Positions 46,479 to 55,044 are shown, counted from the stretch's first letter. The stretch is DNA of 64,000 nucleotides from Phormidium tenue FACHB-1052 (GCF_014696675.1 NZ_JACJQN010000002.1:1-64000), one strand, 5' to 3'. Notes: a model not told the origin generated them from the letters alone. Program-made: numbers and translations.

Positions 46479-46615
46479 GGCAACGCCTAACAGAATGCCT
46501 CTACTCTAGCCGCTGCACGGGGCAACCTTGCTCCTCTGTCGAGTAAAAAATCCTTCCAACCCTCGCCCCAGCGTGTATCCTTTAGCAGATTGTTTACTGA
46601 CCTCTGGGTACCGCC

Positions 46616-49600
46616 ATGAACCAGTTTCCTAAGCCGTCTCTGGCCATGCTGGCGCTGTTCAGCGCCCTGGCTGCGCTGCCGATCAGTGCGCTCCGGTCTG
46701 AGCCTCGGCTGCTGGCTCAGGTGACTCAGAAACCCACACCTACCTTTACCCTGCAACCGAGCGTCCCCGCCGGCACTACCCTCTCGATTGAGGGGTCGTC
46801 GTCGATGGTGGAGATCAACGAGAGCCTAGGCGAAGGCTTTGAGGCTCGCTACCCCGATACCGATGTGGTAGCTGCGACCAGTGGTGACGATCAGGCGCTC
46901 CAGGCACTGCGGGAGGGCGACGTGGACTTAGCGGCTCTGGGGCGATCGCTTAGTGACGCTGAGGAAGATCCGAGCCTGACGTCAATTCCGGTGGCGCGGG
47001 AAAAAATTGCCATCATCGTGGGGCGCGACAACCCGTTCCGAGGTGATTTGACCTTTGATGAGTTTGCCGCCATTTTTCGTGGCGAAATCACCAACTGGTC
47101 GCAGCTAGGTGGCCCCAACGTGCCCCTGAGATTTGTCGATCGCCCCGCCACCAGCTCCACCCGTTTGGCCCTGGCCGACTACGAAATCTTTCAAGCTCAG
47201 CCCTTTGAGACCGGCGACAACGCCGTGCAGGTCAAGGAGGATGACACCGCTACGGTGGTGCGTGAGCTGGGCAACGACGGCATTAGCTATGCGATCGCGT
47301 CTGAAGTGCTAGGGCAAGACGCCGTGCGCCCGGTGAGCCTAGACAGCACCCTACCCGACGACCCCCGCTACCCCTATTCTCAACCGCGCAACTACATCTA
47401 TCAGGGTGAGCCCAGTGTGGCCGTCGAGGCTTTTTTGGGCTTTGCCACCAGCGACGCAGGCCAGTCCGCCGTGGCCGAGGCGCAGCAAACCGCCCGCGCT
47501 AATGTCACCGTAGGGGCCAATAAACTGCCCGGCGGCGTGGCCCTGGCCCCCGATGGCCAATTCATGGTGCGCGGCACTGAAGACGGTCAGCTGCAATGGC
47601 TGGACGCTGACGGCAATCTTACCAAAACGGTAGTAGCCGACGCCCATCGAGGGGCCGTATCGGTTGTAGTGGTTAGCCCCGATGGCCAAACCGTTGTCTC
47701 TAGCGGAGCCGATGGCACCCTGCGCCGGTGGGATCGCAGCGGCAACCCGCTCGGCGAGCCGATCGAAGGGCAGGGTGGCCCAATTTTGGCCCTGGCCATC
47801 AGCCCTGACGGTCAAACCCTGGCCAGTGGCAGCGCCGACGGCACCGTAGAGCGCTGGTCGCTGGCCGATGGTACCCGTGTGGGTGAGCCCATTGCCGCCC
47901 CTGGTGGGCCGGTGCAGGCGCTCCACTATCCGGTGGGTGGGCAAACGCTGATTACGGGCAGCCGCGACGGAAATCTGGGCGTTTGGAATGCGGATGGCAC
48001 TGCTGCGGGCCAAACCGCCAACGCCCACCCCGAGGGCGTGACCACCATCACGAGCAGCCCCGATGGCCAGGTCTTAACGACCACGGGCGGCGACGGCAGC
48101 CTGCGCAACTGGGATCGCGCCACGCTCCAGCCCAGGGGAAATACCATTCAAGCCCATAGTGATGCAGTCAGCGCCGTAGCCTACAGTCCCGATGGCACCA
48201 CGCTAGCCACCACCGGGGCCGACGGTACCCTTCAGCTGTGGTCGCCGGATGGCAGTGAGCAACTAGCGGAACCAGTGCAGCTCGATGAGCCTGCGGCTTC
48301 TCTGGGATATACCCCTGCGGGACTGCTGGTGGTGGGCGGGAGCGATCGCCAGGTTGAACTCCGCAACGACCAGGGCGAACTGGTGTCTGACAGTGCTGGG
48401 GCCAACTCGGGAGACTCCAGCGGCCCCATGGCTGGTTTGGGTGACTTCTGGCAGCGCCTGCAAAACTTGCCTCCCAGCGCCTGGTGGATGCTGGCCGTGA
48501 TTCCGGCCCTGTTTCTGCTGATTGGCATTGCAGGAGCACTGTTCGGCAAAGACCACGACGATGGGGATGAGGATGAGCTAGAGGCCGATGGCGATCGCGG
48601 CCCAGCGTTGGGTCTCATCCCTGGCCCAGATATCGACTTTTCCAAGGTAAGTAGCCAGCCCCCGGCAGATCGGCCAGTGCTTCCCCCAGACCTGCCCGAG
48701 GTAGGTGTTTTGCCCCCCGAAGCCGAACTTGTGCCCAGCGGTGACTACCCGGACGCACAGCCGCCCGGCAAGCTAGAACAGGCGCGCAGGGATCTAGCCG
48801 AGGGCCGCCGCCTGATGCGCGAGGGCCGTTACGACAACGCCCTAATCTATTTCAACCAGGCTGTGGAAGCGACCGAAGTGGAGCGCCGCAAGACTGACGC
48901 TACCGAGACAGCATCTGGAGGCATCAACGCCATTGCGGCCCAGGCCCAGGCCGAACGGGGAACTGCCCTAGCGCTGCTGGGGCAGGCCAACGACGCCATG
49001 GATAGCTTTAACGCCTCGCTACGGCTTGACGCCAGTGTTATCGATGCCTGGATTGGCAAAGGGCGGTTGCTCAATACCATGGCTCGCTATGAAGAATCGG
49101 TCTTCTGCTTTGACACCGCCTTAGAACTTGACCCGACGGCGGTGGCGGCTCATTTGGGCAAGGGGCAAGCGCTCATGGCGATGGGCCGCCAGAGTGAGGG
49201 ACAAGTCTGCCTCGATCGCGCCGCTGCCCTGAGTAGCGACGATTCTACCTGGGCGCTACCTGGGGTGGACGGTGCTTCACCTGAAGCCGGGGTATCGATC
49301 GATCCAGGGTCTTCGGGGATGGGCAGCACTGGGTCTGGAACGGTGGTGCCTGAGTATGCGCCCCCGGTGGACTACGGCTACGACCCCGATGTGCCGATGG
49401 AGCTACAGCAGATGGTACAGGGGCTACCCTCCGCCGATGTGGAAATGGCCGGGACTACGATCGCCAGCAGCTTTGATGTCCCCCCAGACCTAGCGGCAGA
49501 GGCGGCTGATTTGCCCGATCGCGCCGAAGATGCCAGCGCGACTGCCCCAGACCTGGGGTTCACTGCCCCTGAAGTCGTCTCGGGGGGCGATATTCCAGCG

Positions 49601-50320
49601 CCAATTTCTCCCGATGTCATGGCGGTGGAGCCAATGCCAAGCACCCTAGAGGAGGAACTGCTCAGCCAGGTGCATTTAGGAGATACGGCTATGCCTGAGG
49701 TCGAACCCGAAGGGCTGCCAATGGAGGGCAACAGTGCCACCGCCTCAGCAACCATGCCGCCCCTGCGGCCCGCTCCTATGGCGGTGCCGCCGCCAGTGCC
49801 CCTAGAGCCGGGCGACTATGTGCCGCCCCCGGCGGAGATGTCAAATAGCGAAGGTCTATCTGGGCTGGAGGGGCTGCCGCCCGAAATCATGGCGGCGTTG
49901 GCCAGCATTCCGCCCGGCTCGCCCGATAGCTTTGGGGTGGTGCCCACTGGCCCTGAGCCGGTGATAGAAAATGTTGACGACACCGCTACCGCTAGCTGGA
50001 TTCGTCTCTCTATTGACCAGGAGGGAGAACGGTTCTATGCGGTGTGGCAGATCGATGAGGGCGACCGCGCCCAGGCCAAAGCCGACGGCGGCGAAACCAT
50101 GACTCTGCGCCTCTACGATGTCACCGGTCGGGCCACCCAAGCGCCGCTGCCTCCAGCGGTGGTAGAGCAGCGCTGCCGCGACGACTTTGCCCAAGACTGG
50201 TACCTGCCCATTCCCCAGTGGGATCGCATTTATGTCGTAGAGGTGGGTTATTTAAGTGCGGCTGGCGATTGGCTGGCGATCGCCCAGTCGGTTGAGGCAG
50301 CCGCGATTTCTGCCTCCTGA
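46616..50320 (+). CDS. PstS-like / WD40 / TPR / DUF4912 transmembrane fusion protein
   Basis: A 1234-residue protein. A signal segment (residues 1-38) is followed by a PstS-like substrate-binding domain (about 52-295, with SIEGSSSMVEINESLGEGF and PATSSTRLALADYEIF), seven WD40-like repeats (about 300-595), one membrane span near residue 620-645 (WWMLAVIPALFLLIGIAGAL), TPR repeats (about 720-865), a long acidic Pro-rich linker and a DUF4912 domain (about 1120-1230). The layout puts the binding domain and propeller outside and TPR/DUF4912 inside, suggesting a receptor or scaffold. No Pst transport genes are nearby. The ligand and output are unknown. Confidence 0.85.
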   Translation: MNQFPKPSLAMLALFSALAALPISALRSEPRLLAQVTQKPTPTFTLQPSVPAGTTLSIEGSSSMVEINESLGEGFEARYPDTDVVAATSGDDQALQALREGDVDLAALGRSLSDAEEDPSLTSIPVAREKIAIIVGRDNPFRGDLTFDEFAAIFRGEITNWSQLGGPNVPLRFVDRPATSSTRLALADYEIFQAQPFETGDNAVQVKEDDTATVVRELGNDGISYAIASEVLGQDAVRPVSLDSTLPDDPRYPYSQPRNYIYQGEPSVAVEAFLGFATSDAGQSAVAEAQQTARANVTVGANKLPGGVALAPDGQFMVRGTEDGQLQWLDADGNLTKTVVADAHRGAVSVVVVSPDGQTVVSSGADGTLRRWDRSGNPLGEPIEGQGGPILALAISPDGQTLASGSADGTVERWSLADGTRVGEPIAAPGGPVQALHYPVGGQTLITGSRDGNLGVWNADGTAAGQTANAHPEGVTTITSSPDGQVLTTTGGDGSLRNWDRATLQPRGNTIQAHSDAVSAVAYSPDGTTLATTGADGTLQLWSPDGSEQLAEPVQLDEPAASLGYTPAGLLVVGGSDRQVELRNDQGELVSDSAGANSGDSSGPMAGLGDFWQRLQNLPPSAWWMLAVIPALFLLIGIAGALFGKDHDDGDEDELEADGDRGPALGLIPGPDIDFSKVSSQPPADRPVLPPDLPEVGVLPPEAELVPSGDYPDAQPPGKLEQARRDLAEGRRLMREGRYDNALIYFNQAVEATEVERRKTDATETASGGINAIAAQAQAERGTALALLGQANDAMDSFNASLRLDASVIDAWIGKGRLLNTMARYEESVFCFDTALELDPTAVAAHLGKGQALMAMGRQSEGQVCLDRAAALSSDDSTWALPGVDGASPEAGVSIDPGSSGMGSTGSGTVVPEYAPPVDYGYDPDVPMELQQMVQGLPSADVEMAGTTIASSFDVPPDLAAEAADLPDRAEDASATAPDLGFTAPEVVSGGDIPAPISPDVMAVEPMPSTLEEELLSQVHLGDTAMPEVEPEGLPMEGNSATASATMPPLRPAPMAVPPPVPLEPGDYVPPPAEMSNSEGLSGLEGLPPEIMAALASIPPGSPDSFGVVPTGPEPVIENVDDTATASWIRLSIDQEGERFYAVWQIDEGDRAQAKADGGETMTLRLYDVTGRATQAPLPPAVVEQRCRDDFAQDWYLPIPQWDRIYVVEVGYLSAAGDWLAIAQSVEAAAISAS

Positions 50321-50338
50321 CCATTAAAAAAACTCGCC

Positions 50339-50365
50339 AAAAAAGCCCGAGGCGAGGCCTCGGGC
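50339..50365 (-). terminator. terminator of the ferritin-like gene
   Basis: On the minus strand an 8-bp stem GCCCGAGG/CCTCGGGC with a 5-nt loop runs into TTTTTT, about 80 nt past the stop codon of the ferritin-like gene. Confidence 0.82.
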
Positions 50366-50440
50366 CATGGTCAGGAGTGACTTGACGATCTCGACGGTGA
50401 CGATCTCAGGAAAGACTGTCAGATACCATCCTCAGTTGGC

Positions 50441-51142
50441 TCACACCTTGATCACCCACTGTTCGCGGGTGTCGGCGCTGACGAAGGGGGCGGGCACAAA
50501 GGGAATCTCGACCCCCAAGGAAATGAAGGCGGCGCGAATAGTGGTGGCGTGAGCGGCTTCAGCGGCGGCGATGGAGGCTCCGGCAGTGATTAGCTCGGGG
50601 GTTTTGAGCCGAGCAACCTCACCGGCGTAGGCGATCGCGGCATCGGTTTCGAGGGCCAGAGCCAGCTTGGCGATGTTGACATCCGAGTCGAGGCCGCCGT
50701 CGCCCCGCTCCAGGTAGGCCGACAGGTCGTAGCTGTCTTCGGCCATGACGGGGGTGCCGCCCAGATCGCTCACAACCTGGATGAGCAGATCGCGGTGGGC
50801 CATGTGGTCGGCCTGGTTGGCCAGGGCGATCGCCAGCACGGCTTTGCCCACATCGGTGTCGCTCAGACCCCCAGCAGCAGCTCCATAGGCCCAAATGGCC
50901 TGATGCTCGTAGAAGAGTGCTCCATTGAGAATGGCCGCGTCGTTAGCAGCCGCTCTACTGCGAATTCCCCCCATGATGCGGTTCTGCGCACTATGGTTCT
51001 CGGCTTGGGCTGCGCTCTTGGTTAAGGCAGAGAAGCCGAGGGTGCCAACTAGACCCGCGATCGTGCCGCCCAGCATCACCCGACGACGAGAAACCCCTGC
51101 TTTGGGGGAAGCCAGATCGTCAGACATGAAATCGTGATTCAT
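50441..51142 (-). CDS. Tat-exported ferritin-like domain protein
   Basis: A 233-residue protein with a twin-arginine signal (SRRRVMLGGTIAGLVGTLGF) and a four-helix ferritin-like domain. Likely carboxylate and His positions are seen in the pairs LFYEHQAIWAY, DHMAHRDLL, ALALETDAAIAYAGEV and AAAEAAHATTIRAA. Such exported ferritin-like proteins are linked to stress or desiccation in various bacteria, but their chemistry is not established. The ATG at 51142 with an AAGGAT-like site is preferred to 51199. It is divergent from the sigma-factor gene and shares its promoter elements. Confidence 0.82.
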   Translation of the reverse strand: MNHDFMSDDLASPKAGVSRRRVMLGGTIAGLVGTLGFSALTKSAAQAENHSAQNRIMGGIRSRAAANDAAILNGALFYEHQAIWAYGAAAGGLSDTDVGKAVLAIALANQADHMAHRDLLIQVVSDLGGTPVMAEDSYDLSAYLERGDGGLDSDVNIAKLALALETDAAIAYAGEVARLKTPELITAGASIAAAEAAHATTIRAAFISLGVEIPFVPAPFVSADTREQWVIKV

Positions 51143-51199
51143 TGCAGTATCCTTTGCGCTAATGTCGTGGGCAAGCGTAATTGCTATCAGACCCGCCAC

Positions 51200-51227
51200 A
51201 ATACGACTAGCTTTGATCTATGGATGG
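51200..51227 (-). promoter_or_regulatory. candidate ECF promoter of the ferritin-like gene
   Basis: Reading on the minus strand, CCATCC (51227-51222) is followed after 16 nt by CGTATT (51205-51200). Transcription would start about 50 nt before the ferritin-like ATG. The same pair recurs on the plus strand toward the sigma gene. Confidence 0.6.
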
Positions 51228-51304
51228 CCAGTGTTCCCAATTGATGTTTGAGTTCGGCCCATCCATATTGCGTTCTGTATCGGTTTCTCCCCTGGCCATC
51301 CATA
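51219..51304. repeat. nested inverted repeats in the sigma/ferritin divergent region
   Basis: A perfect 13-bp inverted repeat TATGGATGGCCAG (51219-51231) / CTGGCCATCCATA (51292-51304) lies inside an outer perfect 9-bp repeat AATACGACT (51200-51208) / AGTCGTATT (51316-51324). Gaps between inner and outer arms are 10 and 11 nt. This symmetry corresponds to two copies of one promoter facing opposite ways. Confidence 0.9.
51259..51286 (+). promoter_or_regulatory. candidate second ECF promoter toward the sigma gene
   Basis: A third CCATCC (51259-51264) in the segment GGCCCATCCATA is followed after 16 nt by CGGTTT (51281-51286), a weaker match to CGTATT. Start-site spacing would leave a normal leader of about 47 nt before the sigma-factor ATG. 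Confidence 0.4.
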
Positions 51305-51324
51305 ACGGTGGTCTGAGTCGTATT
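51296..51324 (+). promoter_or_regulatory. candidate ECF promoter of the sigma/anti-sigma operon
   Basis: CCATCC (51296-51301), a 17-nt spacer and CGTATT (51319-51324). The predicted start lies very close to the ATG at 51340, leaving almost no leader, so either translation is nearly leaderless or the promoter at 51259 is the main one. Confidence 0.5.
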
Positions 51325-51339
51325 CCTGATGTGTAGTTA

Positions 51340-51927
51340 ATGCCCTCATTGCCGCCCCCCGACCCCCAGATATCCTCTCCAGTGAGCGATCGCGACCTGG
51401 TTACCCGTCTGTGGGCCGGTGATACCACCGCCCTCGCCACCCTCTACGATCGCTATTCGCCGATGGTCTATACCCTGGCCCTCAAAATGCTGTCTAACCC
51501 CGCCGAAGCCGAAGACCTCACCCAAGAGGTGTTCGTCAATTTTTGGCAGCGACGGCAGTACGACGCCAACCGGGGCAGCGTGGGCAGCTATCTGGCTACC
51601 AACACCCGCTCTCGGGCCCTCGATCGCCTGCGGATAAATAGCGGGCGGGCGGTAATTTTGCAGCGGTTTCAGCGCATTAGTGAAGCCTCAGCGCGATCGC
51701 CCAGCCCGGTTGACTACGCCACCCAGCACGAGCAGAACCAGCACCTGCGCGCCGCCCTCGACCAGCTCCCCGCCGCCGAGCGCGAAGTGCTAGAAATCGC
51801 CTACTTTCAAGGCCTCACCCAGGCAGAAATCTCTGCCCAGCTCGGCATTCCTCTAGGCACCATCAAATCTCGCTGTCGCCAAGGCCTCCTGCGCCTGCGC
51901 ACCCTCCTCCAACCCCAGCAAAACTAA
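51340..51927 (+). CDS. ECF-type RNA polymerase sigma factor
   Basis: A 195-residue sigma factor with region 2 (TALATLYDRYSPMVYTLALK, then AEDLTQEVFVNFWQR) and region 4 (LDQLPAAEREVLEIAYFQGL, then EISAQLGIPLGTIKSRCRQG) and no regions 1 or 3. It resembles the SigK-type ECF group that pairs with RskA-like membrane anti-sigma factors. The next gene encodes such an anti-sigma. No ribosome site is obvious before ATG 51340; a GTG at 51382 is an alternative. The -35 motif CCATCC upstream suggests autoregulation. Confidence 0.92.
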   Translation: MPSLPPPDPQISSPVSDRDLVTRLWAGDTTALATLYDRYSPMVYTLALKMLSNPAEAEDLTQEVFVNFWQRRQYDANRGSVGSYLATNTRSRALDRLRINSGRAVILQRFQRISEASARSPSPVDYATQHEQNQHLRAALDQLPAAEREVLEIAYFQGLTQAEISAQLGIPLGTIKSRCRQGLLRLRTLLQPQQN

Positions 51928-51928
51928 G

Positions 51929-51985
51929 CCCTCCCTACCCCCTACTCCCTACCCATCCACTCTCCCACCCCTCACCCTCCCGCCC
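51929..51985. repeat. C-rich tract between sigma and anti-sigma genes
   Basis: Runs of three to five C residues separated by 1-8 nt fill the whole 62-nt gap. The complementary strand has at least five G runs within 51929-51954 and could form a G-quadruplex. The segment 51932-51941 is exactly complementary to 52790-52799 at the other end of the anti-sigma gene. Confidence 0.7.
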
Positions 51986-51989
51986 ACCG

Positions 51990-52796
51990 ATGACCTCCCC
52001 TCCTCTTCCTGAAAATTGGCGATCGCTGCTGGCGGGGTATGTGCTCGACGACCTCACCGCTGAAGAAGCGGCCCAGGTCGAGCAGTGGCTCGAGCAATAT
52101 CCCGAAGTGGCGACTGAACTAGCTGCCCTGCAAGCCACCTGGGGCAGCCTTGCCCTGGGGCCAACGCCGGTAGCACCGCCGCCGGGCCTGCGCGATCGCA
52201 CCCTGGCAGCGGCCCTGGCCGCTGCTGTCCCCGTCGCCGTGCCTGCGGCGGCTGGGCCTGAGCCGACCATTGCGGGAGAGACACTCGTTCCGAGTCAGTT
52301 TCCCAACGCTGCGCCTGCCCCCCGCCGATTTTTATGGGCGCAATTGGGGCTGGTGCTGGGCTGGGCCGCCACCGCCCTGGCCCTGGCCTTTGCCCTGCAA
52401 GAAAACCAGCGTCTGCGCCTCGCCCTGCGCCAAACCGAGGCTGTAGTAGCCAGCTTTAGTCAGCCCGCCAACCGCCTTTACACCCTGGCAGGCACCGAGG
52501 CCGAACCCCAGGCCAACGCCCGCCTGCTGGTCAACCCCGCCGACCAGACCGCACTGATCGTCACCACCGATCTGCCACCTTTGAGTGAGGAGCAAGTCTA
52601 TCGTCTCTGGGCGCTGGCCGACAGCGCCCCCGTGTTTTGCGGAGAATTTAACCCAGCCACCGCTGAAGCCACAAATCAGTGGGCGCTGCCGGATGCTGTG
52701 TGTAGCGATGCTCCAGTGCAGATGTTGATTACGACTGAGCGGGCGGACGATCCACCGATCCCGGCGGGGAATTTGGTGATGCAGAGTGAGGGGTAG
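51990..52796 (+). CDS. membrane anti-sigma factor, RskA-like
   Basis: A 268-residue protein. The N-terminal 50 residues (LLAGYVLDDLTAEEAAQVEQ, then YPEVATELAALQ) form a cytoplasmic sigma-binding helix bundle. One membrane span lies near residues 113-135 (WAQLGLVLGWAATALALAFA). The extracytoplasmic C-terminal half carries the RskA domain pattern: TALIVTTDLPPLSEEQVYRLW and a late ERADDPPIPAGNLVMQS. RskA-type factors hold their ECF sigma at the membrane until proteolysis releases it. It follows the sigma gene by 62 nt. Confidence 0.88.
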   Translation: MTSPPLPENWRSLLAGYVLDDLTAEEAAQVEQWLEQYPEVATELAALQATWGSLALGPTPVAPPPGLRDRTLAAALAAAVPVAVPAAAGPEPTIAGETLVPSQFPNAAPAPRRFLWAQLGLVLGWAATALALAFALQENQRLRLALRQTEAVVASFSQPANRLYTLAGTEAEPQANARLLVNPADQTALIVTTDLPPLSEEQVYRLWALADSAPVFCGEFNPATAEATNQWALPDAVCSDAPVQMLITTERADDPPIPAGNLVMQSEG

Positions 52797-52844
52797 GGAC
52801 TGGAAGGGTGATGGGGAAGGTGGGGGAGTGATGGGGTGATGGGG
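52790..52844 (+). repeat. G-rich tract upstream of the carotenoid oxygenase gene
   Basis: Degenerate GATGGGG-like units. Four runs of at least four G between 52813 and 52844, with loops of 5, 6 and 4 nt, fit the canonical G-quadruplex pattern on the coding strand. It begins in the last codons of the anti-sigma gene. Confidence 0.65.
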
Positions 52845-52908
52845 AGTGGCCCAACCCTTTGGGGCGTCCTGGGTCACAATAGAGCAAGCAATATTTACCG
52901 CTCTACCT

Positions 52909-54351
52909 ATGGCTCCTTTGGCACCGTCGCGATCGCAACCCGCCGCTGCATCCACTACGGCTCTATGGGCGGGGGCGATCGCCCAGCCTGCAACAGAATT
53001 TGCCGTCACCACGCTGTCTGTGCTGGAAGGACAGTTGCCGGATGGGCTGCGGGGCACCCTCTACCGCAACGGCCCAGCCCGGTTTGAGCGGGGCGGCACC
53101 CGAGTCGGCCACTGGTTTGATGGCGATGGGGCAGTGCTGCGGGTGAAGTTTGACGGCGATCGCGCTTTGGGCACCTATCGTTACGTGCGCTCTGCCGGGT
53201 TTATGGAAGAAGAAGAGGCCGAGCAGTGTCTCTATCGGGGCTATGGCACTCTGCCGCCCGTTTCCATTTGGCAGCGGTGGCAGACTCAAATGAAAAATGC
53301 GGCCAATACCTCGGTGCTGGCCCTGCCCGATCGCTTGCTGGCCCTGTGGGAAGGGGGCTTACCTCACCGCTTGAATCTAGAGACCCTAGAGACCGATGGC
53401 CTAGACAATTTGGGGAGCCTCAAGGCCAGCGACACCTTTACGGCCCACCCCAAACGCCACCCCCGCACTGGCCAGATCTTTAGCTTTGGCACCATCCCTG
53501 GGGGCAATGCCACTCTTCAGATTTACCGCTGCAGCGCCGCTGGGGTCGTAGAGCAAACTGGCACGATTCCCCTCTCGGGTATTCCGCTGATTCACGACTT
53601 TGTGCTGGCCGATCGCTACCTGGTGTTTTGCGTATCGCCCGTGCGCCTTAGCCCCTTGCCCGCCCTGTTTGGCCTGTCTAGCTTCAGCGATGCGCTTCAG
53701 TGGCAGCCCCAGCAGGGCACCCAGATTATTGTGGTGGATGCTGACAGTCTGGAGGCGATCGCCCTCAATGACGCAGACCCCTGGTACCAGTGGCACTTTG
53801 GCCACAGCTATTTAGATTTTGATGGCTCGATCGTGTTTGATGTGGTGCGCTACAACGACTTCGCCACCAACCAGTATCTCAAAGAGGTGGCCTCGGGCCA
53901 GACCTCTACCCCCGCCGATGCCCAGCTCTGGCAGTACCGCATCGACCCCAAAACCGGCAAGATTCTCGACCAGCAGTGCTTGATCGATCGCCACTGCGAG
54001 TTTCCGGTGGCGTTTGGCCAGGACGAGACGGCGACCACTTATTTGAATGTGCATCGCACGGTGCCCACCCCGGTAGATGAACTGTTTGGGGCGATCGCCC
54101 GCCTTGACCCTAGAACTGGTCTCACTGTTGCCGATGCCGGAGAGGGCCGCTATCCCTCAGAACCGATCGTCGTTGCGAACCCGGCGAACCCTCAGCAGCC
54201 CTGGGTGCTGACTGTGGTCTACGACGGCAACCAGCACCGCAGCGAACTGTGGGTTTATGAAGGGAATGAGCTTGAGAAGGGACCGATCTGTCGGCTAGGG
54301 CTGCCGGAGGTGGTACCCCACAGTTTTCACGGCACCTGGATGAGTGAGTAA
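52909..54351 (+). CDS. carotenoid oxygenase (apocarotenoid-cleaving dioxygenase family)
   Basis: A 480-residue enzyme of the carotenoid cleavage oxygenase/RPE65 family, a seven-bladed propeller with a non-heme Fe(II) held by four histidines. Candidate ligands lie in TFTAHPKRHP, IPLIHDFVLADRY, NVHRTVPTP and the C-terminal VVPHSFHGTW. The start segment LRGTLYRNGPARFERGGTRV and HWFDGDGAVLRV are hallmarks. The ATG at 52909 is favoured over the GTG at 52846, which lies next to the G-rich tract. It lies 112 nt after the anti-sigma gene on the same strand and may be part of that stress locus. Confidence 0.92.
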   Translation: MAPLAPSRSQPAAASTTALWAGAIAQPATEFAVTTLSVLEGQLPDGLRGTLYRNGPARFERGGTRVGHWFDGDGAVLRVKFDGDRALGTYRYVRSAGFMEEEEAEQCLYRGYGTLPPVSIWQRWQTQMKNAANTSVLALPDRLLALWEGGLPHRLNLETLETDGLDNLGSLKASDTFTAHPKRHPRTGQIFSFGTIPGGNATLQIYRCSAAGVVEQTGTIPLSGIPLIHDFVLADRYLVFCVSPVRLSPLPALFGLSSFSDALQWQPQQGTQIIVVDADSLEAIALNDADPWYQWHFGHSYLDFDGSIVFDVVRYNDFATNQYLKEVASGQTSTPADAQLWQYRIDPKTGKILDQQCLIDRHCEFPVAFGQDETATTYLNVHRTVPTPVDELFGAIARLDPRTGLTVADAGEGRYPSEPIVVANPANPQQPWVLTVVYDGNQHRSELWVYEGNELEKGPICRLGLPEVVPHSFHGTWMSE

Positions 54352-54685
54352 GTATATGGCTGGCCAGTTCGTTTGGAAAGTTAGTGGTCGCTCATGCCCA
54401 AGCCTGGATAGCGCACGACTAAGATAGGCGGCGGCAGACGACTGTGGCAATCCTCCCAAGATCTATCGACTGTCCGATTCATTAAAGATTTTGGTGGAGA
54501 TGGATCGGTTGCCTCATTAGGAGGCTTCATGGTACTGGTCTCTTAAAAGGTGATGGAGCCCTAAAACCTTTATTCGGCAATGGGTTGAGCCAATTGGAGC
54601 CAAAATCCTGACAGCGCTTGTCTAGAGAGGCTTTCCGCCATTTATCTCCTGTTGGCAGACCAGTGCCGAAGCGCACATTCAGGCC
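54352..54685. other. gene-poor stretch
   Basis: About 330 nt without an intact gene. The last 60 nt are open in the frame of the small protein that follows (SAEAHIQAM before its ATG), so they may be a remnant of a longer N-terminus. Confidence 0.4.
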
Positions 54686-54916
54686 ATGCAAGAAAAGCTG
54701 ATGGCCTACAACCGCATGCTGTCGATGGTCGATGGTGCCTACAACGACATGCTGATTGCCGAGCGCAAGCTCATGGATTTTTCTGACCACATGCTCTCCG
54801 GCTTCGGCGTCCGCTACGGCAAAGACAGCTCTGAATACGAAATGGCCGGAGGTCGCCGCAAATCTGACCGCCAAAAGCGGGCTCGCCGCACCGCTAATAC
54901 TGTGAATGTCGCCTAA
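54686..54916 (+). CDS. small basic hypothetical protein, possibly N-terminally truncated
   Basis: A 76-residue protein with an N-terminal helix (LMAYNRMLSMVDGAYNDMLI), a GFGVRYGKDSSEYEMAGG block and a basic C-terminus (RRKSDRQKRARR) that could bind nucleic acid. Small proteins with a YGKDSxEYEMAGG-like block recur in cyanobacteria without known function. Sense codons continue upstream of the ATG, so this may be the C-terminal part of a longer ancestral protein. Confidence 0.55.
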   Translation: MQEKLMAYNRMLSMVDGAYNDMLIAERKLMDFSDHMLSGFGVRYGKDSSEYEMAGGRRKSDRQKRARRTANTVNVA

Positions 54917-54964
54917 ACGCCAGGCAGAACATCAATCAAACACCATTCCAGGGCGGTTTTGTTG

Positions 54965-55002
54965 AGGACGTGGACGGCTTGTTACAGTCATCCACGTCCT
55001 TT
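54965..55002 (+). terminator. possible terminator
   Basis: A 10-bp stem AGGACGTGGA / TCCACGTCCT with a 16-nt loop, followed by only a short T run, after the small hypothetical gene. Confidence 0.4.
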
Positions 55003-55044
55003 CATGTAGGGTGGGCACCGCCCACCACCCCATTTATTCTCTAC

